In this document: in pieces, positions 52,537 through 61,246 of the stretch
Numbering within the stretch: the stretch's first letter is position 1
Layout of the letters: each line of letters opens with the position of its first letter
Notes under the pieces: generated by a model
What the model saw: the letters and a program-made list of their open reading frames with translations, nothing else
What the model was told of the DNA's origin: nothing
Database searches by the model: none
Assembly (NCBI GenBank): GCA_049323435.1
Contig: JBMOMX010000017.1
Location: forward strand, 62,001-126,000
From: UBA11222 sp049323435
GTDB lineage: Bacteria > Pseudomonadota > Alphaproteobacteria > UBA11222
Direction of reading: 5' to 3'
DNA: 64,000 bases
Program-made: the position numbers and the translations under genes

Positions 52537-53051
52537 CGACCCGCCGCGACGCCTTCCAATATATCCAGAATAATGCCCGTCGCCACCGCGATCAGAATGA
52601 CATCATTGCCAACAACCACCCGTTCATATTGACTGCTGCGGCGCGGCAGGGCGCGGGCAAGCTCATCCGGCAATTGGCGTTTTTGCAAACCCGGCGGCAG
52701 TGTTCCGTTACGCTGATATTGCCGCTCAAGTCCGGGCGGCAACGTCCCGGATTTTGCCAGGCCCGGCGGCAGCATGGCGGTTTTATCTTTCGAACCGATG
52801 GCGCCTTTTGGTTTGCCTTTATGCGCCGTCAGCAGATTCGCAGAACCACAGGAAGTTATCCCGAAATAGTCGCATACCAGCCGCCGTTCCGTCTCGCTGA
52901 AGACATTCCCGGTGATCGCGTCCGTTTGCGCGGGCGGGGTTTGCGCCTCGCCGCGCGGCTGTTTTTCAGACTTCGGCGCGGCCTGGGCCGAGGCCAGCGA
53001 TAACGCCAGCGCCGCCATCATCAATGCGCCTATTTGCAGGGGCGTTCGCAA
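52533..53051 (-). CDS. Exported RcnB/CigR-like protein
   Basis: A 172-residue protein with a signal peptide (about 1-24, ending AQA), a Pro/Gln-rich segment and repeated LPPGL motifs (LPPGLAK, LPPGLER, LPPGLQK), then a C-terminal hydrophobic hairpin (VVVGNDVILIAVATGIILDILEG). This is the layout of the RcnB/CigR group of periplasmic proteins with unknown or metal-related roles. The TTG at 53051 gives a proper basic n-region; ATG 53021 is an alternative without it. It has two Cys (VCDYFGITSC). Confidence 0.7.
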   Translation of the reverse strand: MRTPLQIGALMMAALALSLASAQAAPKSEKQPRGEAQTPPAQTDAITGNVFSETERRLVCDYFGITSCGSANLLTAHKGKPKGAIGSKDKTAMLPPGLAKSGTLPPGLERQYQRNGTLPPGLQKRQLPDELARALPRRSSQYERVVVGNDVILIAVATGIILDILEGVAAGR

Positions 53052-53053
53052 AA

Positions 53054-54046
53054 TCAGCGCCCCACCAGTTTCGCCATCTGCGGCGGATAGCGGTCACCCA
53101 TTACGGTGATGGCGGCAAGCGCGCTGTCTATTTCGCGTAAATCATCCGCTGTCAGCACGACATCCGCCGCGCCAAGATTTTCCTCCAGACGTTCCAGCTT
53201 TGTGGTGCCGGGGATCGGGACAATCCACGGCTGTTGCGCCAGCACCCAGGCTATGGCGATCTGGGCGCGCGTCAACCCTTTACGGCCTGCAATGGCGCCA
53301 ATTGCATCCACCAGGCCCTGATTAGCCTTGCGCGCCTCGGCGGTAAAACGCGGCACAACATTCCGGAAATCGTTCTTGTCGAATGTGGTGGTCTCGCTGA
53401 TCGCGCCGGTGAGGAAGCCCTTGCCGAGCGGGCTGAAGGGCACGAAGCCGATGCCAAGCTCTCTGAGGGTTGGAATGATTTCCTTCTCCGGTTCGCGCCA
53501 CCACAGCGAATATTCGCTTTGCAGCGCGGCGACCGGCTGCACAGCATGTGCGCGCCGGATTGAATTCACGCCGGCTTCCGATAGGCCAAAATGCCGGACC
53601 TTGCCTTCCTGGATAAGCAGCTTCACCGCGCCCGCCACATCTTCCATAGGCACGTCTGGATCGACCCGGTGCTGGTAAAAAAGGTCGATGCGGTCGGTAT
53701 TGAGCCGCTTAAGCGAGGCTTCCGCGACTTCGCGGATATGATCAGGACGGCTGTTGAGGCCATGCTGCTTACGCGTCACAGGATCTATGCCGAAGCCGAA
53801 TTTGGTGGCGATGACGGCGGAATCGCGGAAGGGCGCCAGCGCCTCTCCCAGCACTTCCTCATTCGTGAACGGCCCATAGACTTCGGCGGTGTCGAAGAAA
53901 CTGACGCCGCGCTCCACCGCCGCACGGATCAGCCTGATCGCATCCTGCTTCTCCGCCGCCGGGCCGAGGCCGAAGCTCAACCCCATGCAGCCAAGGCCGA
54001 TGGCCGAAACTTCAAGGCCGCTGGTTCCAAGTGTACGTTTCTTCAT
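53054..54046 (-). CDS. Aldo/keto reductase
   Basis: A 330-residue TIM-barrel AKR of the YajO/general-stress type. It has GLGCMGLSFGLG near the start, the catalytic Asp/Tyr pair in FFDTAEVYGPFTNEE, the catalytic Lys in ATKFGFGID, the His in YQHRVDPDVPMED, and the NADP segment IPGTTKLERLEEN. It should reduce carbonyls with NADPH; the substrate is unknown. The next gene downstream starts 3 bases after its stop, so they may be co-transcribed. Confidence 0.92.
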   Translation of the reverse strand: MKKRTLGTSGLEVSAIGLGCMGLSFGLGPAAEKQDAIRLIRAAVERGVSFFDTAEVYGPFTNEEVLGEALAPFRDSAVIATKFGFGIDPVTRKQHGLNSRPDHIREVAEASLKRLNTDRIDLFYQHRVDPDVPMEDVAGAVKLLIQEGKVRHFGLSEAGVNSIRRAHAVQPVAALQSEYSLWWREPEKEIIPTLRELGIGFVPFSPLGKGFLTGAISETTTFDKNDFRNVVPRFTAEARKANQGLVDAIGAIAGRKGLTRAQIAIAWVLAQQPWIVPIPGTTKLERLEENLGAADVVLTADDLREIDSALAAITVMGDRYPPQMAKLVGR

Positions 54047-54092
54047 GACGCTTTGGCTCCCATTAGTTTATGCCTCGATTAAACCGGCTTAA

Positions 54093-54143
54093 GGATAGCA
54101 CTAAAACGCCTCAAAAAGCTCACACAAAAAATTTTTGCTATCC
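54093..54143. repeat. 8-base inverted repeat in the gap between patB-like and aldo/keto reductase genes
   Basis: GGATAGCA (54093-54100) and TGCTATCC (54136-54143) are exact complements, with AAAAATTTTT in between near 54126-54135. The right arm covers the patB-like stop codon. It might form a loose hairpin in the minus-strand transcript, but the 35-base loop makes a terminator doubtful. The 91-base gap holds no gene. Confidence 0.25.
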
Positions 54144-55301
54144 GCCTTTTACCGCGCGCGCCATGCGCGCCAGAATTTCTTCCAGAATTTCCGGCGAGGT
54201 CGCAAAATTCAGCCTTGCGAAACTGTCCGTATAGGAACTGAAATCCCTGCCCGAGCTGAGCGCGACCCTGGCATTATCGAGGAAAAATTTTGCGGCAGGA
54301 ACAGCAAGGTTCAACGCGCTGCAATCGAGCCATGCAAAATAGGTCGCCTCAGGCGGAATATAAGAAATGCCGGGAAGCTCATTTTGCAAAAATTCGCCAA
54401 CCCGGCGGCGGTTTGCATCCAGTTGCTGCAATATTTTGTCCAGCGTAGGCCCGCCATATTTCCAGGCCGCTTCCGAGCCCATAATGCTGAAGACCGAAGG
54501 CGTGCCCAGGATATGCGTATTTATCCGTGCAAATCGCGCCTGTAATTCGGCCGATCCGAAATGCGCAACAGCAAGCCGCAGCCCTGCAATGTTCAATCCC
54601 TTGCTGGTTGAGGACAGCGTAATGGTGCGCGCGGCAATCTCGCCGCCCAGCGAGGCAAATGGCGTGTACAGCGCGGGCGGATAGACAAAATCCATCTGCA
54701 CTTCATCGGCCACCACAACCAGATCATGTTCCAGCGCCATATCGGCAATGGCGCGCAGTTCATCCGCGCGAAATGCGCGCCCGGTGGGATTATGCGGATT
54801 GCACAGCAGCAGCAGGCGTGTGCGCTTGTCGATGACACGGCGTAATCCATCCATGTCCAACTCATAACGCGAATTGCCGCGCCGCAACGGGTTCTCGTCC
54901 AGGCGGCGATTATTCTGCGCAACCACGGAAAGAAAACCCGGATAGATCGGCGTCTGCACAATAACGCCATCGCCGGGTTCGCTGAACATCATCACCACTG
55001 CGTGCATCAATTGCATCATGGTGCTGCCTACAAAAATCCGCGCGGGATCGGGCGTCCAGCCGTGGCGTGCGCGCATCCAGCTGCAAAAGGCGGCGGCAGC
55101 GCGCTCAGCTAAAGCCAGCGGCGGATACCCGAAATCATCCGTATCTATAATGTTGCGCAAGGCCGTGCGAATTTCCGGCGCCACCGTAAAATCCATGTCG
55201 GCGATCCAGGCGGGAATAATATCGGCGGGATAATGCGACCATTTAACGCCGCGCCGCGCGCGAAGCCGGGCTTGCGAAATGGGCAGTCCCGGCTCATTCA
55301 T
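54138..55301 (-). CDS. PLP-dependent aminotransferase/C-S lyase (PatB/MalY type)
   Basis: A 387-residue fold-type I PLP enzyme. It has a VKWSHYPADIIPAWIADMDF start typical of PatB/MalY, NPHNPTGRAF binding the PLP phosphate region, DEVQMDFVYP, and the Schiff-base Lys in SSTSKGLNIAGLR. Enzymes of this branch cleave cystathionine or other beta-C-S substrates and were originally annotated as aminotransferases. Substrate is inferred from the family. The ATG is 8 bases inside the purB 3' end, so the pair overlaps. Confidence 0.9.
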   Translation of the reverse strand: MNEPGLPISQARLRARRGVKWSHYPADIIPAWIADMDFTVAPEIRTALRNIIDTDDFGYPPLALAERAAAAFCSWMRARHGWTPDPARIFVGSTMMQLMHAVVMMFSEPGDGVIVQTPIYPGFLSVVAQNNRRLDENPLRRGNSRYELDMDGLRRVIDKRTRLLLLCNPHNPTGRAFRADELRAIADMALEHDLVVVADEVQMDFVYPPALYTPFASLGGEIAARTITLSSTSKGLNIAGLRLAVAHFGSAELQARFARINTHILGTPSVFSIMGSEAAWKYGGPTLDKILQQLDANRRRVGEFLQNELPGISYIPPEATYFAWLDCSALNLAVPAAKFFLDNARVALSSGRDFSSYTDSFARLNFATSPEILEEILARMARAVKGG

Positions 55302-56592
55302 CCCGGAACACCCGGCTGAAAATCCTGTCTACATGTTTGGTGTGATAAGACAGATCGAACAGTTGCGCCAATTGCTTGGCGGGCACGGCTTTGGTCACCT
55401 GCTTGTCGGCTTTCAGCAGGGCCAGAAAATCGCCGCCATTGCGCCATACCTGCATTGCGTGTTTCTGCACCAGTGCATAGGCGTCTTCACGGCTGACCCC
55501 GCCCTGAGTCAGCGCCAGCAATACGCGCTGCGAATGCACCAGCCCGCCCAGCCGGTCGAGATTTTTCTGCATATTTTCAGGATAAACGATCAGCCTGTCG
55601 ATCATACCGGTCAGCCGCGCCAGCGCGAAATCCAGCGTGATGGTGGCGTCCGGCGCGATCATGCGTTCAACGCTGGAATGCGAAATATCGCGCTCATGCC
55701 ACAGCGCCACATTCTCCATGGCGGGCAGGGCGTAAGCGCGCACCATGCGGGCCAGACCGGTCAGATTTTCCGACAGCACCGGATTGCGTTTGTGCGGCAT
55801 GGCGCTGGAGCCTTTCTGACCTTCGGAGAAAAACTCCTCCGCCTCCAGAACTTCCGTACGCTGCAAATGCCGTATCTCTGTGGCGATGCGTTCAATGGAA
55901 CTGGCAATCACGCCCAGCGTGGCGAAATAGTACGCATGCCGGTCACGTGGAATGACCTGCGTGGAAATGGGCTCTACCGTCAGGCCCATCGCGGCGGCGA
56001 CATGCGCCTCAACCCAGGGATCAATATTGGCGAATGTGCCGACCGCGCCCGATATAGCGCAGGTGGCGATTTCCTTGCGGGCCGCTTCAAGCCGGTGCTG
56101 GTTGCGCTCCATTTCGGCATAGGCTTGCGCCATTTTAAGGCCGAAAGTGGTGGGTTCCGCATGAATGCCGTGGCTGCGGCCGATGCAGACCGTGTGCCTA
56201 TGTTCCAGTGCGCGCCGTTTCAGCGCCGTCAGCAACTGTTCCATATCGGCCAGCAGAATATCCGTCGCGCGCTTCAGTTGCACCGCCAGGCAGGTATCCA
56301 GCACATCCGATGAGGTCATGCCCTGATGCACAAAACGCGCCTCCGGCCCCACATGCTCGGCCAGATTGGTCAGGAAGGCGATTACATCATGTTTGGTTTC
56401 ACGCTCGATTTCATCAATGCGGGCAATCTCATAGGCGCCGCGCTCCCAAATCGCCTTGGCCGCCTCACGCGGGATAATACCAAGCTCCGCCATCGCATCA
56501 CAGGCATGCGCCTCGATCTCGAACCAGATCCGGAATTTCGACTCCGGCTCCCAGATGGCAACCATTTCGGGCCTGGAATAACGTGGGATCAT
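55294..56592 (-). CDS. purB: Adenylosuccinate lyase
   Basis: A 432-residue fumarase-superfamily lyase acting twice in purine synthesis (SAICAR and adenylosuccinate cleavage). It has MIPRYSRPEMVAIWE, KHDVIAFLTNLAEHVG, TSSDVLDTCLAVQL, the catalytic His in GRSHGIHAEPTTFG, and the superfamily signature GSSAMPHKRNPVLSEN. The length is typical of the Bacillus-type enzyme. It overlaps the patB-like gene by 8 bases. Confidence 0.96.
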   Translation of the reverse strand: MIPRYSRPEMVAIWEPESKFRIWFEIEAHACDAMAELGIIPREAAKAIWERGAYEIARIDEIERETKHDVIAFLTNLAEHVGPEARFVHQGMTSSDVLDTCLAVQLKRATDILLADMEQLLTALKRRALEHRHTVCIGRSHGIHAEPTTFGLKMAQAYAEMERNQHRLEAARKEIATCAISGAVGTFANIDPWVEAHVAAAMGLTVEPISTQVIPRDRHAYYFATLGVIASSIERIATEIRHLQRTEVLEAEEFFSEGQKGSSAMPHKRNPVLSENLTGLARMVRAYALPAMENVALWHERDISHSSVERMIAPDATITLDFALARLTGMIDRLIVYPENMQKNLDRLGGLVHSQRVLLALTQGGVSREDAYALVQKHAMQVWRNGGDFLALLKADKQVTKAVPAKQLAQLFDLSYHTKHVDRIFSRVFRDE

Positions 56593-56885
56593 GGGGGCAG
56601 GCGGCCTTTCGAGAATGGGAAGGATATGGAAGCTTAAAGCAGGCCGAGAGGGAGATTCAACCCGTTCTCACTTTGCTTACCTATGCAACTAACGGGAAAA
56701 TGGGGGATTTGTCAAAGTGATGCGCATAGGGCAGCAGGCGCATTTCAACTGGCCATTCAGGTGAGCTAAGATAGAGCGATGGGTTGACGTTTTTGTTACT
56801 TTGCCGCCTGGCTGAGGGAAGTACCGGATTTTCAGGGGGCAGGGGATGCTGCAAGCGCAACCGGATGCCGCTTCAGATTGCCGCC
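56593..56885. other. Intergenic region between purB and radC genes
   Basis: 293 bases on the purB upstream side, between the 5' end of purB and the 3' end of radC, both on the minus strand. I see no coding frame with support and no strong hairpin. The purB promoter should lie here. A TTGACG at about 56784 and TTTTTGTT near 56789 are plus-strand and not convincing. Confidence 0.4.
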
Positions 56886-57572
56886 CTAAATCAAACCCAA
56901 TTGCCGGAAGCTGACGGTTTTGCCGCGCCCGATTATCACATGATCATGCACGGTGACATTCAGGGCTTTGCCGGCCTCGATGATCTGCCTGGTCAATTCA
57001 ATATCCGCCCGCGACGGGGTTGGGTCGCCGCTGGGATGGTTATGCACCAATATTATGGCGGATGCGGACAGGTTCATGGCGCGCTGCATGACTTCGCGCG
57101 GATAGACGGGGGTATGATTTACAGTGCCCTGTTGCTGGGTCTCATCGCGGATCAGAACATTTTTATGGTCCAGAAACAGGATGCGGAACTGTTCTTTTTT
57201 TTCATAGGCCATCGCGGCGTGGCAATATTCCAGCATGGCCGACCAGCTTGATAATACCGGCCTGTTCAGGACGGCGCCTTGCGTCAGGCGCAGTGCGGCG
57301 GCCTGAATGATTTTCAGTTCCCGCACCACATTTTCGCGGCTGGTTTCTTCGCGCAGCAATTCCGGTTCGGCGCTGATGACATCGGCCAGGGAGCCAAAGC
57401 GTTTGATCAATTGCTTGGCCAGGGGTTTCACGTCGATTCGCGGGATGGCGCGGAATAAAATCAGTTCCAGTAGTTCGTAATCGGCCAACGCATTGGGGCC
57501 TGCCTGCATAAAACGCTCCCGCAGCCGGTCCCGATGGCCGGTATAATGGGGCGCTGCGTCATCATTTACCAC
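56886..57572 (-). CDS. radC: RadC family protein (JAB/MPN metalloprotease fold)
   Basis: A 228-residue protein with an N-terminal HhH-like region (YTGHRDRLRERFMQAG, then LADYELLELILF) and a JAB domain with the metal-binding motif ILVHNHPSGDPTPSRAD at about 178-195. RadC proteins were once linked to DNA repair, but their function is unsettled. An adjacent map gene lies 2 bases upstream of its start on the same strand, suggesting co-transcription. Confidence 0.9.
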   Translation of the reverse strand: MVNDDAAPHYTGHRDRLRERFMQAGPNALADYELLELILFRAIPRIDVKPLAKQLIKRFGSLADVISAEPELLREETSRENVVRELKIIQAAALRLTQGAVLNRPVLSSWSAMLEYCHAAMAYEKKEQFRILFLDHKNVLIRDETQQQGTVNHTPVYPREVMQRAMNLSASAIILVHNHPSGDPTPSRADIELTRQIIEAGKALNVTVHDHVIIGRGKTVSFRQLGLI

Positions 57573-57574
57573 AA

Positions 57575-58399
57575 TCAGCCGCTATAAAGCGGCAGATGCC
57601 GGTTCAGCGGGGAGGCCGTGAATATTTCGCAGCCCGTTTCGGTGATGCCAACAGAATGCTCGAATTGCGCCGACAGGGATTTATCCCGGGTCACAGCGGT
57701 CCAGCCATCGCTCAGAATTTTTACGTGCAGTTTTCCGGCATTGATCATCGGCTCAATGGTGAAAATCATGCCCGGTTTCAGGACGATGCCGGTGCCGCGT
57801 TCGCCATAATGCATGATGTTCGGCGCATCATGAAAGACACGCCCGATGCCGTGGCCGCAAAAATCCCGGACCACGGAAAAACGGTGCGATTCCGCATGCG
57901 TCTGGATTGCATATCCGATATCGCCGGTGGTGGCGCCGGGTTTTGCCGCCGCGCACCCGTGCATCAAACATTCATAGGTTACTTCAATCAGGCGCCGCGC
58001 CTTGACGCTGGCATCACCGGCTACATACATGCGGCTGCTATCGCCATGCCAGCCATCCAGCAGGGGGGTCACGTCAATATTGAGTATATCCCCATCATGC
58101 AGTTTGCGCTCTCCGGGTATGCCATGACAGACCACATGATTGAGCGAAATGCAGGTGGTTTTCGGATAGCCGCGATAATTCAGCGGCGCCGATACCCCGC
58201 CATGCTTCAGGATAAAATTATGGCAGATTTCATCCAGCTCAGCTGTTGAAACGCCAGGCTTTACATATTCACCAATCATATCAAGCGTTTCGGCCGCCAA
58301 CCGGCCGGCCGCCCGCATACCTGCAAACGCCTCCGGCCCATGCAGTTTGATCAGTCCGTTATTGCGCAAAGGCGCATCCTGGGCGTCAACATAGTTCAT
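57575..58399 (-). CDS. map: Methionine aminopeptidase type I
   Basis: A 274-residue M24 enzyme that removes the initiator Met. It has GVSTAELDEICHNFI, NYRGYPKTTCISLNHVVCHGIP, the metal ligands in NIDVTPLLDGWHGDSSRMY (Asp, Asp), GHGIGRVFHDAPNI (His), TIEPMI (Glu) and QFEHSVGIT (Glu). All five ligand positions are present. It precedes radC by 2 bases, and a 154-base divergent gap separates it from the CinA-like gene. Confidence 0.96.
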   Translation of the reverse strand: MNYVDAQDAPLRNNGLIKLHGPEAFAGMRAAGRLAAETLDMIGEYVKPGVSTAELDEICHNFILKHGGVSAPLNYRGYPKTTCISLNHVVCHGIPGERKLHDGDILNIDVTPLLDGWHGDSSRMYVAGDASVKARRLIEVTYECLMHGCAAAKPGATTGDIGYAIQTHAESHRFSVVRDFCGHGIGRVFHDAPNIMHYGERGTGIVLKPGMIFTIEPMINAGKLHVKILSDGWTAVTRDKSLSAQFEHSVGITETGCEIFTASPLNRHLPLYSG

Positions 58400-58553
58400 G
58401 TAATATGATTATCCGGCTTACGCTGTTTCGTCTAGCCGTACAGATAAGCATTAAACGATAATTAGCGAGGTTTGGAGGCCGGTTATGCGGAAAATTTATG
58501 CCTGTTGGAACAGAGTGGTTCCAGCGGCATTAAATTCCGGATAAACTGAGCCG

Positions 58554-59351
58554 ATGAACAGTACAGCCGAACAAAAGCCCACGGAAAAAATTGTCACCGC
58601 CGCAGTTTTGGTGATTGGTGATGAAATCCTGTCGGGCCGCACCCAGGATACGAATTCATCCTATATCGCCCGCTGGCTGGGAGAAGCCGGGATTCGCCTG
58701 CGCGAAATCCGTGTTGTGCCGGATATTCAGAATGAAATTGTCGCGGCTTTAAACGGCCTGCGCAGCCGGTATAATTATGTGCTTACCACCGGCGGTATTG
58801 GTCCCACCCATGATGATATTACAGCGGATGCCGTCGCCGCGGCCTTTGCGGTTCCGATCGGACATCATCCCCAGGCGATGGCGATTCTGGCTGCGCATTA
58901 CCCCCCGGGAGAGTTTACCGAAGCACGAAAACGCATGGCCAGGATCCCGGAAGGGGCTGGACTAATTGATAATCCAATCAGTAAGGCGCCAGGCTTCAGG
59001 ATAGGAAATGTCTTTGTCCTGGCAGGGGTTCCGATGATCATGCAGGTCATGCTGGAATCGCTGCGCCATCAGCTGGCCGGTGGTGATAAAATGCTCAGCG
59101 CCTGTGTAAGCGGCGCCGTCGCCGAGGGGCATGTGGCCGCTACCCTGGGTGAATTACAATCTCAATTTCATGATGTAAGCCTAGGTAGTTACCCCTTTTT
59201 TCGCCGGGCGGAGCCGGGCTCAGGCCAGACCTCAAGCTATGGGGTCAATATTGTGTTGCGATCAACAAATGCGGCGCGGCTTGAACTAGCGCGGGAGGCT
59301 GTCCGGGGGATGATTCGTCTGGCCGGCGCCGTTCCTGAAGACCGTGATTAA
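58554..59351 (+). CDS. CinA-type competence/damage-inducible protein A-like molybdopterin-binding domain protein
   Basis: A 265-residue protein of the MoCF_biosynth/CinA N-terminal family: VLVIGDEILSGRTQDTNSSYIARWL, then TTGGIGPTHDDITADAVAAAF and NPISKAPGFRIGNVFVLAGVP. It lacks the C-terminal CinA deamidase domain, so it is the short form common in alphaproteobacteria. The full CinA has been linked to NAD-cycle pyrophosphatase activity; whether this short form keeps that is unknown. It lies downstream of a divergent promoter region shared with map. Confidence 0.88.
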   Translation: MNSTAEQKPTEKIVTAAVLVIGDEILSGRTQDTNSSYIARWLGEAGIRLREIRVVPDIQNEIVAALNGLRSRYNYVLTTGGIGPTHDDITADAVAAAFAVPIGHHPQAMAILAAHYPPGEFTEARKRMARIPEGAGLIDNPISKAPGFRIGNVFVLAGVPMIMQVMLESLRHQLAGGDKMLSACVSGAVAEGHVAATLGELQSQFHDVSLGSYPFFRRAEPGSGQTSSYGVNIVLRSTNAARLELAREAVRGMIRLAGAVPEDRD

Positions 59352-59359
59352 GCCGCCAA

Positions 59360-59388
59360 ACACAAGCGCCAGTGCTGTTTTTTTATCA
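59360..59388 (+). terminator. Weak candidate terminator after the CinA-like gene
   Basis: A short hairpin AGC-GCCAGT-GCT is followed by a run of seven Ts (about 59378-59384). The stem is only 3 bases long unless flanking mismatches are allowed, so this is low confidence. The rest of the 189-base gap to the next gene shows nothing I recognise. Confidence 0.25.
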
Positions 59389-59540
59389 CGAATTAGTTAT
59401 GTCCCATCGAATTTCTTTTCAAAAGCTGGAATAGGTGTCAGATTGTGCTGGAAATGCTTAGCAAAGTAAGTATGGTCGTGGTGTGATCAGCTTAAATAAA
59501 AAGCGAGACGACAGGTGAACAATTGAGGGAGAAGCACGGC

Positions 59541-59846
59541 ATGTTGAAGGGAAAAACGGGCGTCCTGGGTTTGGTGGCGGGGGCTGCGATGGTGTTGGGT
59601 TCCTCTGGGGCGTTTGCGACAGGGGTTGAAGGGATGATGGATATCTCTCATCTGAACTCTGCGCATGAAAACTGGGCGAAGGCCGGCAAGCACGAATATT
59701 ACGTCGTTTGCACCAGCATTGACGATTATATCACCCAGGTTGAAGGGCCTAATCTGAAAGAGACCCAGATGGTCGCCTATAAGGATTCGATCACCAAGGC
59801 AGGCGGCAATACTTGCTGGCCGGTATGGCGCGGGCTCGTTAAATAA
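59541..59846 (+). CDS. Small exported protein of unknown function
   Basis: A 101-residue protein with a signal peptide (about 1-27, GVLGLVAGAAMVLGSSGAFA) and a mature part of about 74 residues with two Cys (YVVCTSIDD and NTCWPVW), which could form a disulfide in the periplasm. I do not recognise the family. The ATG at 59541 is preferred over a TTG at 59523; GGGAG lies about 13 bases upstream. It stands alone and is followed by a strong terminator at 59969, so it looks like a single-gene unit. Confidence 0.65.
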   Translation: MLKGKTGVLGLVAGAAMVLGSSGAFATGVEGMMDISHLNSAHENWAKAGKHEYYVVCTSIDDYITQVEGPNLKETQMVAYKDSITKAGGNTCWPVWRGLVK

Positions 59847-59925
59847 ATAAAATCCTTGTCAGGGGCCGCCCGGTCCTGAAGGGTGCGTGACAGGTGTCAA
59901 AACCTGAATAGTATCAAGCTGGGCG

Positions 59926-59971
59926 CAGACTCTGAAAGATTCAGACTCTGAAAGACTCAGACTCTGAAAAA
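59926..59971. repeat. Three-copy 16-base tandem repeat (CAGACTCTGAAAGAT-type)
   Basis: CAGACTCTGAAAGATT (59926-59941), CAGACTCTGAAAGACT (59942-59957) and CAGACTCTGAAAAA (59958-59971, truncated) lie head to tail. The last copy runs into the left arm of the terminator hairpin. There are no spacers, so this is not a CRISPR. Such short arrays often vary in copy number by replication slippage. Confidence 0.7.
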
Positions 59972-60002
59972 TGGCGGCTAGCGTCTCGCAGCCGCCATTT
60001 TT
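59969..60002 (+). terminator. Intrinsic terminator, possibly bidirectional
   Basis: AAATGGCGGCT (59969-59979) pairs perfectly with AGCCGCCATTT (59990-60000) around a 10-base loop. A T-run follows and an A-run precedes the stem, so it could work for both strands. It most likely ends the transcript of the small exported protein gene at 59541. Confidence 0.75.
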
Positions 60003-60144
60003 CTTGCAGACTGGTTTCTTGGAGGTTGGCTTTCCGGCGGCATGCCGGATGTCTCCGCTATATGGCTTTTATCCGGCGGCTTGTCTGCGTCATGCGTGAG
60101 GGGTCTACCACGATGCAATTGCTCCTGTTATATGTTTGTACAGT

Positions 60145-60221
60145 GTCCCCGTAGCTCAGCAGGATAGAGCACCAGATTCCTAATCTGGGGGTCGTGCGTT
60201 CGAATCGCGCCGGGGACGCCA
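60145..60221 (+). tRNA. tRNA-Arg (anticodon CCU)
   Basis: A full cloverleaf. The acceptor stem is GTCCCCG (60145-60151) with CGGGGAC (60211-60217), the D-arm holds the AGCTCAGCAGGATAGAGC sequence, and the anticodon stem is CCAGA/TCTGG around loop TTCCTAA, giving anticodon CCU, which reads AGG. The T-arm is GTGCG-TTCGAAT-CGCGC. Discriminator G is at 60218 and CCA is encoded at 60219-60221. The 3' end lies 30 bases before the prolyl aminopeptidase start. Confidence 0.95.
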
Positions 60222-60251
60222 ACAGGGATCTGGAAGCTAGACTGTATCCAT

Positions 60252-61220
60252 ATGAGTGATGTTTCATCCAGCCAGCGCCGTCAGCTTTACGGCGAAATAC
60301 CGGTGCGGCAGAGCGGCTGGCTGCGGGTTTCGGCGCTGCATGAAATCTATTACGAAGAGTCGGGCAATCCGGACGGCAAACCGGTTTTATTCGTGCATGG
60401 CGGCCCTGGCGGCGGGTCTGACCCGAAGATGCGGCGCTTCTTTGATCCCGGCGCCTATCGCATCATTCTGTTCGATCAGCGCGGTTGCGGTAAAAGCCGG
60501 CCGCATGCCGAGCTTGCGGAAAACACTACCTGGGATCTGGTTGCAGATATGGAAGCCCTGCGCGCGCATCTCCATATTGAACGCTGGCAGATTTTTGGCG
60601 GCTCCTGGGGCAGCACGCTGGCGCTGGCCTATGCGCAGACCCATCCAGGCCGGGTAACGGAGCTGGTATTGCGCGGTATTTTCATGCTGCGGCAAAAGGA
60701 GCTGCACTGGTTCTATCAGGAAGGCGCCAGTAATATTTTTCCGGATGCCTGGGAAAAATATCTGGCGCCCATTCCAGCGGCAGAGCGCGGCGATATGATT
60801 TCCGCGTATTATCGGAGACTTACCAGTAAAGATGCGGCGCTGCGGCTGGAGGCGGCCCGCGCCTGGAGCATCTGGGAGGCAGCAACCAGTTTTCTGATCC
60901 AGGATCCCTTGCATATTGTGCGCGCCGGCGAAGACAGTTTCGCCGAAGCCTTTGCTCGCATAGAATGCCATTATTTCGTCAATCGGGGCTTTTTCACGTC
61001 TGACGATCAATTATTGGCCGGTGTTGAAACCATTAGGCACATCCCCGCGATTATAGTACAGGGGCGCTATGATGTTGTTTGTCCGATGATTTCGGCATGG
61101 GAGCTGCATCGGGCCTGGCCAAAGGCGGATTTTCATATCATACCGGATGCTGGCCATTCCTCCATGGAAGCCGGAATCATTGATAGGCTGGTGCGGGCGA
61201 CCGACCAATTCCGCCCCTGA
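60252..61220 (+). CDS. pip: Prolyl aminopeptidase
   Basis: A 322-residue alpha/beta-hydrolase that releases N-terminal proline. It has LYGEIPVRQSGWLRVS, FVHGGPGGGSDP (oxyanion hole), FDQRGCGKSRPH, the nucleophile Ser in GGSWGSTLALAY, and the catalytic His in IPDAGHSS, with an Asp in GRYDVVCP. All are in place. It follows the tRNA gene closely and may share its promoter. An ATG at 60252 gives the expected N-terminus. Confidence 0.95.
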   Translation: MSDVSSSQRRQLYGEIPVRQSGWLRVSALHEIYYEESGNPDGKPVLFVHGGPGGGSDPKMRRFFDPGAYRIILFDQRGCGKSRPHAELAENTTWDLVADMEALRAHLHIERWQIFGGSWGSTLALAYAQTHPGRVTELVLRGIFMLRQKELHWFYQEGASNIFPDAWEKYLAPIPAAERGDMISAYYRRLTSKDAALRLEAARAWSIWEAATSFLIQDPLHIVRAGEDSFAEAFARIECHYFVNRGFFTSDDQLLAGVETIRHIPAIIVQGRYDVVCPMISAWELHRAWPKADFHIIPDAGHSSMEAGIIDRLVRATDQFRP

Positions 61221-61246
61221 TGGGCGCACAAAAAAGGATGAAGATA

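Noticed and set aside
56784..57251. Plus-strand open frame before and within radC
   Set aside because: It is largely antisense to radC, with no recognised motif and no ribosome-binding site.
59926..59971. Possible CRISPR-like array
   Set aside because: Repeats are 16 bases with no spacers and only about three copies, and no cas genes are near.
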